Positions 33,461 through 46,660 of a stretch of 64,000 bases of DNA are shown one piece after another. The position numbers and the translations under genes were made by a program. How positions within the stretch are numbered: position 1 is the stretch's first letter; the number at the start of each line of letters is the position of its first letter. This DNA comes from Strongylocentrotus droebachiensis (taxonomy: Eukaryota; Echinodermata; Echinoidea; Camarodonta; Strongylocentrotidae): contig JAVYIG010000036.1 in assembly GCA_035222895.1 (NCBI GenBank), forward strand, positions 372,001-436,000, written 5' to 3'. The notes under the pieces were generated by a model that worked only from the letters and a program-made list of their open reading frames with translations, ran no database searches and was not told the origin of the DNA.

Positions 33461-34003
33461 ACGGCTGAACGCTAGCGAGAGAAGAGGAGAGAGAGAGAGA
33501 AGGAGAGATCGAGGGAAATGTCACCCACAATGTCAATGGATGTTTATTGATCGCAACATAATTTGGATGTAATCAACTCGCATTGATCAGTGCTTCTTCC
33601 TCTTCTCCAATATCCACATGTAGAGAGAGGCTGGACGCATCGCGACTCTCGACAGAGGCATCATTCTGATTTTGTCCTCAGCTGGAATCAGCACTAGGAG
33701 ATTTGATTCCTGTTTTCTTCCTCTCTCGGAATAAAAATCATTGTCTTTTGTGATAACGAGGACTATAACAAACGCTCATGTGATGTGATATAATCGAGAT
33801 CAAGTATATTTATTTGGATCTTTATACTTCTTGTGATTAAGATATATTTATTGGATATTATTCACCATCTCTGGTAAATCACAGCTCAAGTGATACAACA
33901 TAATTTGGATTTACACAACATACTTTTTTGGATTTGGATTAAACATAACTGAAGTAAAATGCAAATTGTAAGTCTTTGTCTAAGGAGGACGGAGCATAGT
34001 AAG

Positions 34004-35015
34004 ATGGCTTTGTGGTGGTACGTGGTTAGTGTTTTTGTGATTATGGGATTTGGCAGCTGCCGGGGAGCTCGCACTGGTAATAGTGGTATCAGTATGTTTG
34101 CGGCCCAGGACTCCCGGAGAGACCCATGCTACGGAGAGAACAACGTCCCCAAGCGATGCGAGCCGGACTTCGTCAATGCTGCTTTCCAGGCTCCCGTCGA
34201 GGCCTCCAGCACGTGTGGGGATCCCCCGAGTCGCTTCTGCGCCTTGTCCAGCGGCGCAGAAGGTGAGAGGCAGAGGAACTGTTTCATCTGCGACGAGAGT
34301 CACCCAAAACGCCGTCACCCGGCATCCTACCTGACCGATCTACACAACCCCAACAACCTGACCTGCTGGCAATCAGAGCCTTTCACCCAAAGCCAGCACA
34401 ACGTCACCCTGAAGCTATCCCTGACAAAGCGCTTCGAGATCACCTACATATCCATGGAGTTCTGCTGGCTTCACCCAGACTCCATGGTCATCTTCAAGTC
34501 GCAGGACTTCGGCAAGACATGGCAACCCTATCAGTACTACTCGAGCCAGTGCCGAAAGACCTACGGGATGCCCAAGAATGCTGTCATCACCAAGCAGAAT
34601 GAGCAGGAGCCAGCCTGCACGGATATCCATAGTTCGGATCTTATCGCCGGTTCCCGGGTGGCCTTCAGCACCCTGGAAGGACGCCCCTCCGCATACGACT
34701 TCGACAACAGCCCCGTCCTGCAGGACTGGGTCACGGCCACCGACATCAAGATCGTTTTCAACAAGCTACCGGTCCTTGGTGAGAACGAGGACGAGAACCC
34801 TCGGGAGAGCCTCTACTACGCTCTCTCGGACCTCTCCGTGGGTGGACGTTGTAAATGCAACGGACACGCGTCGAGCTGTGGCCCTGGACGGGACGGGGAG
34901 ATGGAGTGCGACTGCAAGCATAATACAGCTGGAAGAGAATGTGAGCTTTGTAAGACCTTCCATTACGACAGACCCTGGGCCAGAGCCACATCAAAGGAAG
35001 CCAACGAATGCATAC
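34004..35015 (+). CDS. ntn1: Netrin, first coding exon
   Basis: 337 codons plus one base, ending ATA-C|GTAAGT. Start chosen at ATG 34004 (A at -3, G at +4), which opens directly on a signal peptide ([19 protein letters not shown]). An in-frame ATG at 33959 would add 15 residues. Residues about 40-282 are the laminin N-terminal (VI) domain with netrin hallmarks: [69 protein letters not shown]. Two N-glycosylation sequons (NLT, NVT) match known netrin sites. Residues 283-337 are the first laminin-EGF repeat ([10 protein letters not shown] ... FHYDRPW). Netrins are secreted guidance ligands for DCC/neogenin and UNC5 receptors. The remaining EGF repeats and NTR domain are not in the window. The orthologue label (netrin-1 type) is by similarity. 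Confidence 0.95.
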
Positions 35016-36472
35016 GTAAGTGAACAACAAATTATCTCCGGTAGTTCTTTGAAGTATGTTTACATGGTTGTTATTCAAATGTCACACACTGGCTTCCATA
35101 TTCATATATATCGAAACTTCGTTACGTTTGGATTATCTAAGGACCTTATTAGAATAGAGAAACCTAATACATTGATTTGAAACTTAGAATCTGAAAAGAA
35201 TTTGGTCGAGCTGGTACATCGTACATTAAGATTACGAGCGCAATCTACTCTGTACTTTGAGACACTTGGGTTTTGAAGCAGAATATCCATGGACATTCGT
35301 AATGAGAATGAAAATGATTAAATGACACACATATCATGAAAGGCTAGTCATTTCATCTGCGAAAATGAAATGAAATAATTTATATCTGTATTAATAGTGG
35401 CATTTGTCCGGTTCTCTAAACAAAATCAGTCAGCACAAGAAAATATGTTTCGGAAAGCAAGTTGTCCGATATGTTTATCATGGGAGGCACAAATAATACT
35501 TCTTGTCTCAATACACTTTTACACAAATTTGATCAGTGAATACTTAGACCTCTCGACGATTGATTTAAGAGAAGCAATTGCCAGGTTTTCCATCAACACA
35601 CACATAACTTGTTGTGTCCAATCCGACTACTACCCTTTGGCGTTCCCCTTCGAATTTATTCTACTGCTGATCAAGTGCCCGAAATGCGATCCAAGTGTTG
35701 AAATTCATGAGTAATAATTGCTGTGAACTTCACCAAGGGATCGGTATAGGCTAGACACTGCCCATCCCGCCAGTATCCCGAGAATGTTTCCATTATCACT
35801 CTTATCCAGATGCAACTCCGCCGAGTTTGTTCTTTTGACATAAAATGTTATGTCGTTTTAAGAAAAGGGGCTCCATATATTTTGAATTCTTGAAAGTTCA
35901 TTTATGGTGTGATATCAAACTAAACGTTTTATCAACATAAATTGTTGAGAGAATGTTTATTACTTCAGGATATGTACACCGATAGAACCGATTGATAGCT
36001 TCGTTATGTTCATTTTGTGAAAATATGTGGCTGCTCTGCTAACAACCATTTTTAAATACTTTTCAAGGAATTGTGCCTTCTTTGAGCTGCAGCCAAATAT
36101 TTTCAGCGAACCTCTCATTCTAAAATGATAAGGCCTCTGTAATGCTTAACCTAGATTATAATATCTTACATTATAGATTGAAGAACAAGTATTTGTGTAA
36201 TACTGACCGTTGTAGGCACAGAAGTTTAATCGGCATAATGAAATGAAAATTCTGCCAATGGAAACTGCCCTTTGAGGACACCATGGATACCTCATACATC
36301 ACTCACGGAATGTCTCGGAATGCCTCTAATCACGCTTAATTTGTGACCGATGGAAGGCGAGGAAACGCTGCATTTGTGACTAATTCTTCAATCGCTGCTG
36401 GTCTCAGTGGTCTGAGTCCCCCTTCGCTGCCTTAGGGGTGGACTCTCTAACTAATATTCATTATACTGCTGG

Positions 36473-36945
36473 GTTAACCCGGTCAGTGCCATACGAAGAA
36501 GTTGTATGTATAAGTCAAGCTCGATGTGTGCTTCTAGGAACGAGAGTGTTAGGGTTATGTTGTAGGGTAGTCTCCCTACCATTACAAATATATCACTGTG
36601 TTAATTGATTAACTCGGTCAGTGCCATACGCAGAAGGTACATGTACAAGCGAATGCCATCGGATGCTTGTGGGAATAAAGGTGTTAAGGTTATGTTGCAT
36701 GATAGACTATCCTCTAGATGCGAATTAAGTATATTACTTGATATAAAGCCGCTCAGTACCAAATGTGGAAATGGCATATACGACATCAATGTCAAAGACG
36801 GCGTCTGTGAACGAAGAAGAAGGAAGGATACTTCCAACCAGGGCTTGTGAGTTAAACTCACACATCCCTGTTCCAACCATACGAATTCACTTTAGTCACT
36901 GGTTAACACTATCAGTGCCACACAGTGCCACTCGCAGAAGTAACA
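36473..36945 (+). repeat. Degenerate tandem repeat, four ~135-150-bp units
   Basis: Units begin near 36473, 36607, 36745 and 36901 with TTAAC.CGGTCAGTGCCATA or variants, followed by CGCAGAAG. Units 1 and 2 also share GTGTTA(A/G)GGTTATGTTG later on. Units 3 and 4 are more diverged. Confidence 0.65.
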
Positions 36946-38576
36946 TGTCCGAATTCAATATAATTGTAGGCTTTTGGGGATACAGGAGTAAAGGCTATAT
37001 AATAAAAGTTGTCTAGATCTTAGAACGGCTAGACGTATCCACATCCTCAGTTCCTGTGTGTTCGTGCTTGTTATCATCGGGGAAATAGGTTATTGCTCTT
37101 TAGAATAAAGTGCACATCGATCCCTTTATCAACTTTCCGAGATGTCGGTTATATAATGGGAATCTAAAACCGTACGGGAAATGTTCCTAACACTCCAAAC
37201 CTTGTTGTTAACTCTCCAAACTTGAATGGGAAATGGGAAGATGACAGATTGAAGCAGCACTTGGCACAGTTTGGCAACCACACTTGGGATGACATGGTGC
37301 TAAATGATTTAAAACAAACATGATCAAGTGTTTGATGAGGGCTTAGGAGTGGGTGAATTTAGCAGAGAGAAGAAGTGTTGGTATGTCCTGCATTACTGAT
37401 TTCTAGACCGAAAATACGCGCTTATGTGATTGTATAAAATATGGATATGTTTGATTCCACATAAAATGCCCAAACTATCATGCCCATATAGTCATCGCGG
37501 TACTTTAAATAGTTAGACGCATGCTATTCACACCTGTTCCAGCTACCCTGTCGTGTCTGTAGTTTTCCGAACTTCTATATTTTGAGGCTAAACTGAATAA
37601 TTATTAAACCAATACATTGTAATAATCGGCTCGATTCGGGGAAAAAAAACTTTTCAAAGAAGTAAGATCGTACATAAGTACAAATACTAGTTATACAAAA
37701 CAATGATACATGCTGACTGGCCCCGTTTAATTTCTATTGAAATGCACTTCTGGAAATCAAATCATTAAGATTGAATGAGTTTCATAATTAAGTTATCCAT
37801 CACAGGCAATTTTATTCATTTTATTCTTTTCCCCTAGCATTCCCTCGGCTCAAATAAAAAAAAAACTCAAGGGAACCTGCTGAGAAACTGAAGAGTTCTT
37901 CTGGCAAAAGTTCCCATAATTTCTTTCATTTTTGATCCTGTATTATAGACGTCCTCGCGAGTATTTTCCACTATCGCATTAGTATTCGTCGCACACTAGG
38001 CTTAATCATATTGCCCCACCAACACTTTCCAGTTTCAATGGAAAATCTCGCGAAATTCGAGAGGGCCTCTAGGCCAAGCGTCTGGATTAAAATAAGATGG
38101 GTATAGAGAGGAGAGGGAGAAATAGCGAGGATTTTTCTCCATAAAAAGGGAAAATTCCATGAGTTCGAAAACTAGAATAACAAGGATTCCCGCTATTTTC
38201 CGAGAGGCTATATGAGAAAATTTTGGCCCACGGGCTATCTTTGATGTTGGTGATAGAATCCCTTTCCCTTAAAGTTTTAGACTGTGTTTTGACGTAAACA
38301 ATATATTAGGTCTGGTTACTCGAGGGAAGAAGCAACTACCAACTTCAAAACATGGATTCAATTGACTGTTCCTACTTCATTTATCTCTGTCATCTTTGAC
38401 TCTGTTCCTATCTGAGTATGAAATTGTATCACCTCATCTGTAATTTCAGGCTGGTTTCATGGCTTTTGTATATTCTCAGGGACAGTTCATAAGTTCAAAA
38501 AAGTGATTAACGACGAAAACGAAGCAGTAATGTTCATGCAAATTTATGTCGATTTAGACTATTTCTAAAGGGGTTG

Positions 38577-38740
38577 CACATTTCATGCAACTGCAATTTT
38601 CGATTAAAAGAAATGCTGAAATAACTTTTTAACACGACTTACATTTCATGCACCTGCTATTCCAGTTTCAGAAAACTGTAGAAAAACAAACCCAAAGCTT
38701 TTCACTTTTTAAAACGGCCACACATTTCATGCACCTGCGA
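38577..38740 (+). repeat. Tandem repeat, three ~65-bp units
   Basis: CACATTTCATGCAACTGC, ACATTTCATGCACCTGC and CACATTTCATGCACCTGC occur at about 38577, 38641 and 38710, each followed by an AT-rich stretch with AGAAA and GAAATAA. Confidence 0.75.
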
Positions 38741-41303
38741 TATCAGTAAATAAAGAAAAGTTGAAATAAACCTAAAACGTTTTATTTTCTGAAGGTCGAT
38801 TAAACTATAAAATGCAACCTTTTCACTTGTATGGTACATTCTAAGAAGGTAGGACTCGAGAAACAGATAAAATGGCCAAGCCTACTTCTTTATTTACTGT
38901 CAATAATTTTAACGAGCAACATATAATTCGAAATCTGATTCGAAACTATTGTAATGCTTTCCTTGGAAGGCAAATTAAGAAATCGAGTTATTTTTATTGT
39001 CGAGGAATCCTCATTTTTCAAGTCATCAGATAATATAACTAACTGCAGAGTGACAGGGCAGTAGTCATCTTCGCATTGTTCCATACTTCATTAATTCTTA
39101 TCTTATAATCTATCATTGAATTTCTGTACATGAATACCCCTGTCTATTGTAGACAGTCAACAGACGGGTGGCTGCTCATACATGCGTTTTACGGTTTATG
39201 CAATATTACTTTCTGGATCCAGGAGGGCGTTAACTCATACATGTATACTTTAACACAGATTTAACGCCTTTCTGTCTCTCAATAGACGCTGTGATCATCT
39301 GATCTTGCCCCATTCTCCTTCAAGAAATCCATATAATCCTAAACTTTATATTTCTCATCGTTTCGAGTCATTCATATTACTCGTTGAAATAGTTACTCGA
39401 ACGACACATACATGCAGCATCTGTCTAGAGGAAGAAGGCTGGCTCTTAACAGACGAGTCAGACGGTTGCAATTCTTGCTTTTTGTTAACTTGTCAACCTA
39501 ACACTCCCTTGACTGAAATCACTGCAGTCTACTGTTTTCTATTACTACTGCTGGTCCAACCACATCGGCCTACGTACCCAACCGTTGTGAATTTGACTTC
39601 TTCTACGTAATTCTAGGGTTTCTTTAGGTTTTCTCCTTAACTATTTATTATCTTCCACTCTAATTATACTCATTTTGAAAGTGGTTTATAGTTTTCAGAT
39701 CACATAATATCACATTGACCACTTTGACGAAATATGATGTCATTTAGAAGAATGGGTAGAGGAATGTTTTTATAATTTTTATGCGTCAAATAAACTTTTG
39801 ACTCCGATCAATGATCACTTACTGGCTATTGTGTGCCATTTACCACCACCAATTGTGCGTACCATTTTACAACTTGATTCTTCTTTCTGTTCTCATTGGC
39901 AATTGATTTCTTCGTTATTCATTTTCACACGCTGTGTGATTATCATGAAAAGCAATAAAGGCCATTAACTCAGCACGAATACAATAAACGGTTGTCGTAA
40001 GATTAAGATGTGGGATTCCGCATGTTATGGGGTGCATTTGTCCAAGGGAGGACAGACCCGTAGAGAGCCCCGTGTGTCATTTAATCGTATTACTTTGCGT
40101 ATTAATCAACTTACACATGCCCGCTAATTAGAGCAAGATGCACAGAGGGGTACTCCTTGCCCCCTTCCCCCACCCCCTCTCACAGATCTCTTTAACGTCA
40201 GTCATTTCCAGTGACCCAATTAGCTACCTCGAAGAACAACCCTTGAGCTTTTCCCAACCCAACCAGCAAGACTCACTGTGAAGCTCTCTGCAGGGACCCT
40301 CTGAATTATGAAGAGGTGTCGCTACAGAAAAAATAGAGAGGGAAAAAATGATAGGAAAAAAAAGAATAATGTCACACCGTTTCGGGGGAACGCTGTCCAA
40401 AAGAAAGAAAGAAAGGGAAAGATGAAAGGGGGTAATTCGTTACGGTATGCGAGCGTGAAATGGGTTTCTCTTTTTATTCGAAATCGCTCGGATTGGGCTG
40501 AAAGAGATTCGGATCACGTCGTTTGTTTTCTGACGTTTGGGCGAGAAAAGACTGAATCGGTACCGCCATGTTAAATTGATTTTCACATTCCATTACTCCT
40601 GTCGAGGTTACAATTACATCTCCTTGTTCAAGATACAGTTTGTTAATATGTATCGGGATGGAATGAAACGGTCTGTGTACGCATTCAATATCGTACCTCT
40701 ATCTATCGAGACTGTCAAAAGATGTTGGCACTTCAATCATTCGATTCATTCAAATTTATCACCAGTGATTTATTACTTTTAGATTTAACTTGTATTCCCA
40801 GTCTGTCAATCTGATACCCATTTCAATGTTACTTTAATAATCTCATCAGAAGGGAAATTCTTTAAAAAAAAACAATATAGTTTCCTAGATTTGTATCAAA
40901 TATGCGATAGGGCCTAGAGTCATTCAAACTTGACCCTTGGTCTAAAATCTTATATAACAAGGGGAAATTTGGACTTCGACTATTAGTAACATTTTTTCGT
41001 TAAACACGATTTTTAACAGAAGCCGAAACCAGTTATCGGGTTTAAACTTTAGGAGAATATTTATAAGGCAAATAGTTAAACTAGACCATCCATTACATTA
41101 ATTTACCAACCTCAAGATTTCCTAAATTTAGTTTACACAATATCCACCATACTTTTAAGCATTAACATATCCGAATATTAAAATGTTATCCTTTTTACAC
41201 AATCTGTTATGCCTTCTCTTTTAAATTCTTTTTTTGACGACACCCTCGTCGAGGTAGAGCTGACAAAGCCGAGACTATGGGATGAGTAATAACGTTCCCT
41301 TAA

Positions 41304-41835
41304 AGGTACTATGTCCCATTTGCAGGCCAAAAAAATGAAAAAGTTAAATTCCAACTGCATTTGAAAGATAATACTAATTTAGAACTTCCCCAAAATAGGT
41401 GGGGCTTGAAAATGTCTTTAAGTGGGAAAATAATGACTATTAGTTGTCAAATCGACTTTAGGGCTATAGAGCCCAAAAGTAATAGTTTTGATTTTCAGAC
41501 AGTTGTACCGAATGGTCATACGTTTTATGCTGCGCAAAGATTCAATCAGTTTAATCTTGGCCATCACAAGAAGTGGGTTATTGATGTAGACAAATGCTCA
41601 TGTACCCTTTACAACTCTTTTCATGTATGTTATTACCAAAGAAGAAAGAAAGCCAGTCAGTCACTCAATAGTGTCTGACAGTGAAGTCTAGCAAGCAAAC
41701 GGGTTTCCTTGCATAATTTGAATATGAGGACACTGCTAACGTTTAAATTTCACAGATAGGACATACATGACATATTCATAATTCCTGCAAAGTTCTACAG
41801 AATTTGAGGTTGGCTGCAAAAGGGACATAGTACCT
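41304..41835. mobile_element. TTAA-flanked inverted-repeat element (piggyBac-type MITE)
   Basis: The ends AGGTACTATGTCCC and CATAGTACCT (with GGGACATAGTACCT in full) are inverted repeats, extending through TTTGCAG. TTAA flanks both sides exactly (41300-41303 and 41836-41839), the target duplication typical of piggyBac elements. It is 532 bp with no transposase; a 105-codon frame inside is unrecognised. Confidence 0.8.
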
Positions 41836-42288
41836 TTAAATAATCAGACTACATAATACATCGTAATTAATTATTTTGAATAATTCATGCCATCGATTTT
41901 TCACAAGGTTTAGTCTGGCCCTCAGGGACTGAACAATGTATTTCATCATCATTAAGATGTCCTGCTAAGGGGGTATGTTTTAACTGGTTCGTTTTTTGGA
42001 TGCACTGGTAAAAAAAAAAAAGGCTAGGGGCCAAAATCAAGGGCGCCAAGATATAGACTCTGCGTCTTCTTCTCCTGCTCTCCCTTCTAAACACACACGC
42101 GCACGCACGCACACACACTCTCTCTCTCTCTCCCTCTCCCTCTCCTCATGAGTATGATTGTCCCTTTGTCATTCTGTTTTCATTTCACATCTTGTTCTCC
42201 CCATAAACTACTGGATATACATAAAGGAAGCATCCCTACAAACACGCACACCCACCTCCATATCAACACAAGTATTCACACACCCCAC

Positions 42289-42290
<2 letters not shown>

Positions 42291-42325
<35 letters not shown>
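42291..42325. repeat. (CT)n microsatellite
   Basis: Pure CT run preceded by CA/CACC-rich sequence. A smaller CA then CT tract lies at about 42093-42146. Confidence 0.95.
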
Positions 42326-42331
<6 letters not shown>

Positions 42332-45300
42332 CCAATATTTACTATGTCTCATTTCCACAGTTATGATATAGAATCCATCCAGACACACCCGGATTAAAAC
42401 TGTTAGTTTTGCCCATTAGGCATGTCAAACAAACGAATCAGCCAGTCATCTTCTCGAACCATTCCTCTTTCTCCTCACCATCTACGAAAACACCACCAAG
42501 TCGCCAGAGTTTTCTTCAGCTAGGCAAGAGCTCAGCTTGAAGTCATTCTACCCATCAGACCCTTGTAATAAAAATCGTGCTTGCTGGGTGCACCAAGCGG
42601 TCGCCGAATTGAATTATATATTTTCTTTTTGGACTGTTGGAACCCGTTGTGTCGATTCGATATGCTGACATTTCGGTGTATAATAACTTTGCCGAGAAGT
42701 TTTAGGGATGCCTTGCGCTGGTCGAAATTGCTCGACTAAACAAACTTGAGAGTGTTGTCAATTTGGTTGTGATAAGCGAGCTCCACTTCACAATGTTTTA
42801 CTAAACCGCGGACATGCTAATATTGTACATGCGTACAACGCATGTGCTTTCGTACAATATCAAGTTGTAGACTTTAGAGGGATGCTATGGTCTGTTGGTA
42901 AAATATTATGATGGATGAAATGAACTAGAGTGAAAAATGGGAGTATTCTCCAAAAATGTGTAAACACTGGGAAAAGGAAACAAACTAATATGAAATATGA
43001 GAGGTCTCGACAACCGATTAAACGTTAGGTGTGACTTGACCTATCTGGGCCGTGAACTTGTGACACATGTTTAAACTTCTTGAAAGATTTGTGGAGTGGA
43101 AGCGAAAGAGGGCATCAGTTGACCTGAGATGACCCGAAAGAATATTGATAGCATATCGGTGCCATGTTTCAGGGTGACATTATTTCTCGTAAAACAAGGA
43201 GCCAGGCTTGTCTAAATACCCTGTAGAAGAATTTGTGAGGCCCTATAGCCCTTGGATTCTATACCGCGTGCGAGGCGAAGTAGTTAGACATTGCACCTTA
43301 TAATGAATAGTCAGGGAGCAATTAACTTATCCAATCTAAAGTCAATTAAAAATGTCCGTCGGTGATTATAATGCACATATATTCATCTATTCTGATGACT
43401 AAGGCGACTAGTATTCATTATACGTGAGCAGATCTCAGGAAAATGTTTCCTTTCAAATTCAGAAATTTCATTTGAAATGCATTGCTATGCATGATTATTA
43501 TCATAATGCATTTGCATTTACTTATTGCTGAAGATAATCACCAAACTACTAAAAAATGAAAAAATTACAAGAAATCAATTTGTAACTATTCTGAGATCAT
43601 GTAAAAACATTGATGCATGCGTTGTAATGTTATTTCTCTTTAATCCAATTCATGTAACACATTTCTATCAATATCACTGCTACTGTATAATTTGCACTTG
43701 GACCGTTAATGTAATTTAAAACGTCTATCTAACGGCATGTTATAGATGTCTTTGTAAAATAAACAGGAACCATTTTAGCAAATCTTGCGGCAAACATAAT
43801 GAATCAGATTCAGCTTCGGGTCAAGATCGATGCAAGGAGGCGAGCTCCAGACAGAAAGAATCGAATATAAGATGCGGAATGAAGGAGGAGGAGAGGGGAA
43901 AGGAGAAACATCGAAACGACTGCCAATTTCGAGTCTAGAGATTTGGATTAGAAGAGAGAGTGTGTGGGGGGGTGATTGAGATGGGGGGAGAGAGAGGGAG
44001 GGAGAATGTGTAAAATGGTAAAGATAAGGAAATGATAGAGAGAAAGGCAAAATGTCACAAAAAGAGTGAATATGGATGTATTCAGTGTTTGAATAATACA
44101 TCGTACCATAATTATGAAATATTGATGAGTGAATGTAGCAAATAGGGGCGAGAAGGGCGATCATCTAAAATGGAGGTAATAGGAGGGAGGTGAAAATTCT
44201 ATGAGAAATACTTATGCGACTGAAGTATACCTTTATCATGATATAGAGTAAATATGTCTTTAAATCATTTTAAGAAATGAAAGAAATCTCAAGCTGTAAG
44301 AATACAGACAGAGATTGAGAGAGGGGTAAACATAGAGAAGGAAAGAGAGAAACAAAAAAGATGGAGAGAAGATGATAGAGAGTTACAAAAGCGCGTAAGA
44401 AGGGAGGGGAATACCGAGAAGGAGTGAGACAAATCTAGAAACAGGCGGGAAATTAGGGGAATAAAACAGGCGCCGTTGAGTGTCAAGATATCGGTATATC
44501 GACGAGAGGCATCGTCTGATTTTGATCAATAGTGTCTTTGTCGATACCCTTGACATTGGATTTCGCCATCAGCTATTTCCTCCAGTATGCAATCGTTGAA
44601 GTTAGTTGTAATGTGCCACGACATTGCACTTGGTTACAGGGTTGCGTATACAATGTATATTGTGAAGGATATATAGCTTGTTTCCGAAAACGACAAATGT
44701 ATCAGGGTTTTAAATTAATAAGCGATCAACTAAAATGGTTTTTTAGGCAGGAAACTAGCATGGGACAATTCATGAAGCTCATCAGAGAATTTTCAGTGAG
44801 TTCATCACGGATTCAGCAATTACGCTTCCCATATTGTAATGGGAACCTTTTCAATAGATCTGTTAATTGTTCAAGTCAAGGCAATATCACCCGCAGACTA
44901 ATGATTACGTTTGATATGCGTTTTAAACACTTTTGAACAGTCATTCGGTAGTGTTGGGTTTTAAAACATCTATTTCTGTCACGATAATGTATCATTTTGG
45001 AAATGGCGGGGGTGTGGAAAGTTTTCTAACGTCAAAACATTCCGTCGAGTACTCTCATAACCCACTCCCATGTGTAATTCCAATCCCTGTCGCTCTTAAT
45101 GGTGTCCCATTTGCAAAGTCACTGTAGTCTGTCATACAAATGGGCCATGACCAACGGGGGCGTAGCCAGTAATAGCTCTCCAAGGGGAGGGGCAGGCTGC
45201 AGAGGTTTATCCCAGTGGACATGGTGACCAAACGTTTGATTTTACTGTTAAGATACCGAAACTTGCGGAGATGTGTGAATAATTTAGAATAAAATGATTG

Positions 45301-46660
45301 GAAAATCGGTATTAATTCCTTCTTGAGCATTTATATATAAATGTTGTAGGTTTTTGTAATGAGTCGAGGCCTAGGGAAAACAACTGTGACATGCATTTTA
45401 CTTGCAAATTCGTGAAGCACTATAAGAGGGGATTGCTATGAAGCTTTTTCGGACTAATGGACATACATTCATGTTCATATTATTCATTTCTCTTTTAGTA
45501 ACTATCAAATGAATTTCATATTGATATCATGGTTAAATGAAACTAATTGCAGTAACGATCAGAGGAATTTACTGTCAACATCATGGTCCAAATTCAAAAC
45601 ACCAACTGTTATTTCATTTTTCAGCCGGGGCGGTAGCCTTCCCTGGCTACCCACCCACTCACTCCCTCCCCCTTCCCCATTGAACGGTCCTGCGTCGAGG
45701 AGGGCCTGATGGTAAAGTCATACCCAGAGGTTGGTGTAGAAATCTGTAAACTTCATTAGAAGATCAAGGTTACATTCCCCAAAACTTTCTCTACTTTTTC
45801 ATCTTATTCCGTGAGGGGTACAACAAATATAACGACCTTGCTGCCAGAGAAAAACATGTGTAAGATTTGATATCTGATTTTCTGTTTTGTGGCGCTCGAA
45901 AAGCCAGACATGGCTGATGGGGGAAAAAGTAACGTTTTTTTCAAGTATCTGGGAACGAAAATGAGAAAATTTACTCAATAAAGGGAATATAGAGAGTTCT
46001 CTTACTACAGTTACCAAGGGAACGCAGGGCAACATTATCAGGACTGATTGTAGAGTTTCGAGATTGTTTCACCGGACGAAAACAGCTGGTTTGGGTTTGG
46101 ACCCTTTCCATGATATTATAACGTCTTTTGGCAAAGCATCGAATCGATATGTGCCACTCTTCACCCAGGAGTAGTAACTCGGCACCTTCTCCGGGAGGAA
46201 TCCTTTGAGTGCCTTACAATGGATGCCACTTTTTTTACCAAACCTACCGTGATTATATAGGCCATTTTTAGGCTAAGGAGAAAGTAATGTGTGATGGCAA
46301 CTTTGCTGTAATTGACGCTATTATTCGTATTTTAGATTATAAATAACTTTTAAATGGCATCAATACATCATCACCGAATTATTCCCAGCGTAATACCCGT
46401 GATTCACCAGTTCTGAAGATGTTCTATTTCGATCTATGGTGCTAATCTGACAATAAACATGGGAAACGAACCGTCTTCCTTCGATCCGCACTTAACAACA
46501 TTAGGGTCCTCGATGACTTTCCCAAATATTTTCGGAAAGAAGATGAACTCTGCGGTGAGGTCATGGGTGATGGTGAACTTTTCTTCCCATAACCCTTGGA
46601 AGCATGTTCACCTTCTAACGTTAAGGTGATCTAGATCCCATGTGTGATGTAAGCCAATTA

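Noticed and set aside
34050-35180. Alternative frames and antisense frames across the netrin exon
   Set aside because: Shadows of the strongly supported netrin frame.
36473-36945. CRISPR-like array
   Set aside because: The repeats are long, degenerate and unequally spaced, and this is a eukaryotic genome; the same holds for the other tandem repeats.
39305-39610. Cys-containing frame (TCSICLEEEGW...) resembling a RING or EGF start
   Set aside because: Only the first C-x2-C fits; spacing after it does not match RING, and it does not match netrin EGF repeats.
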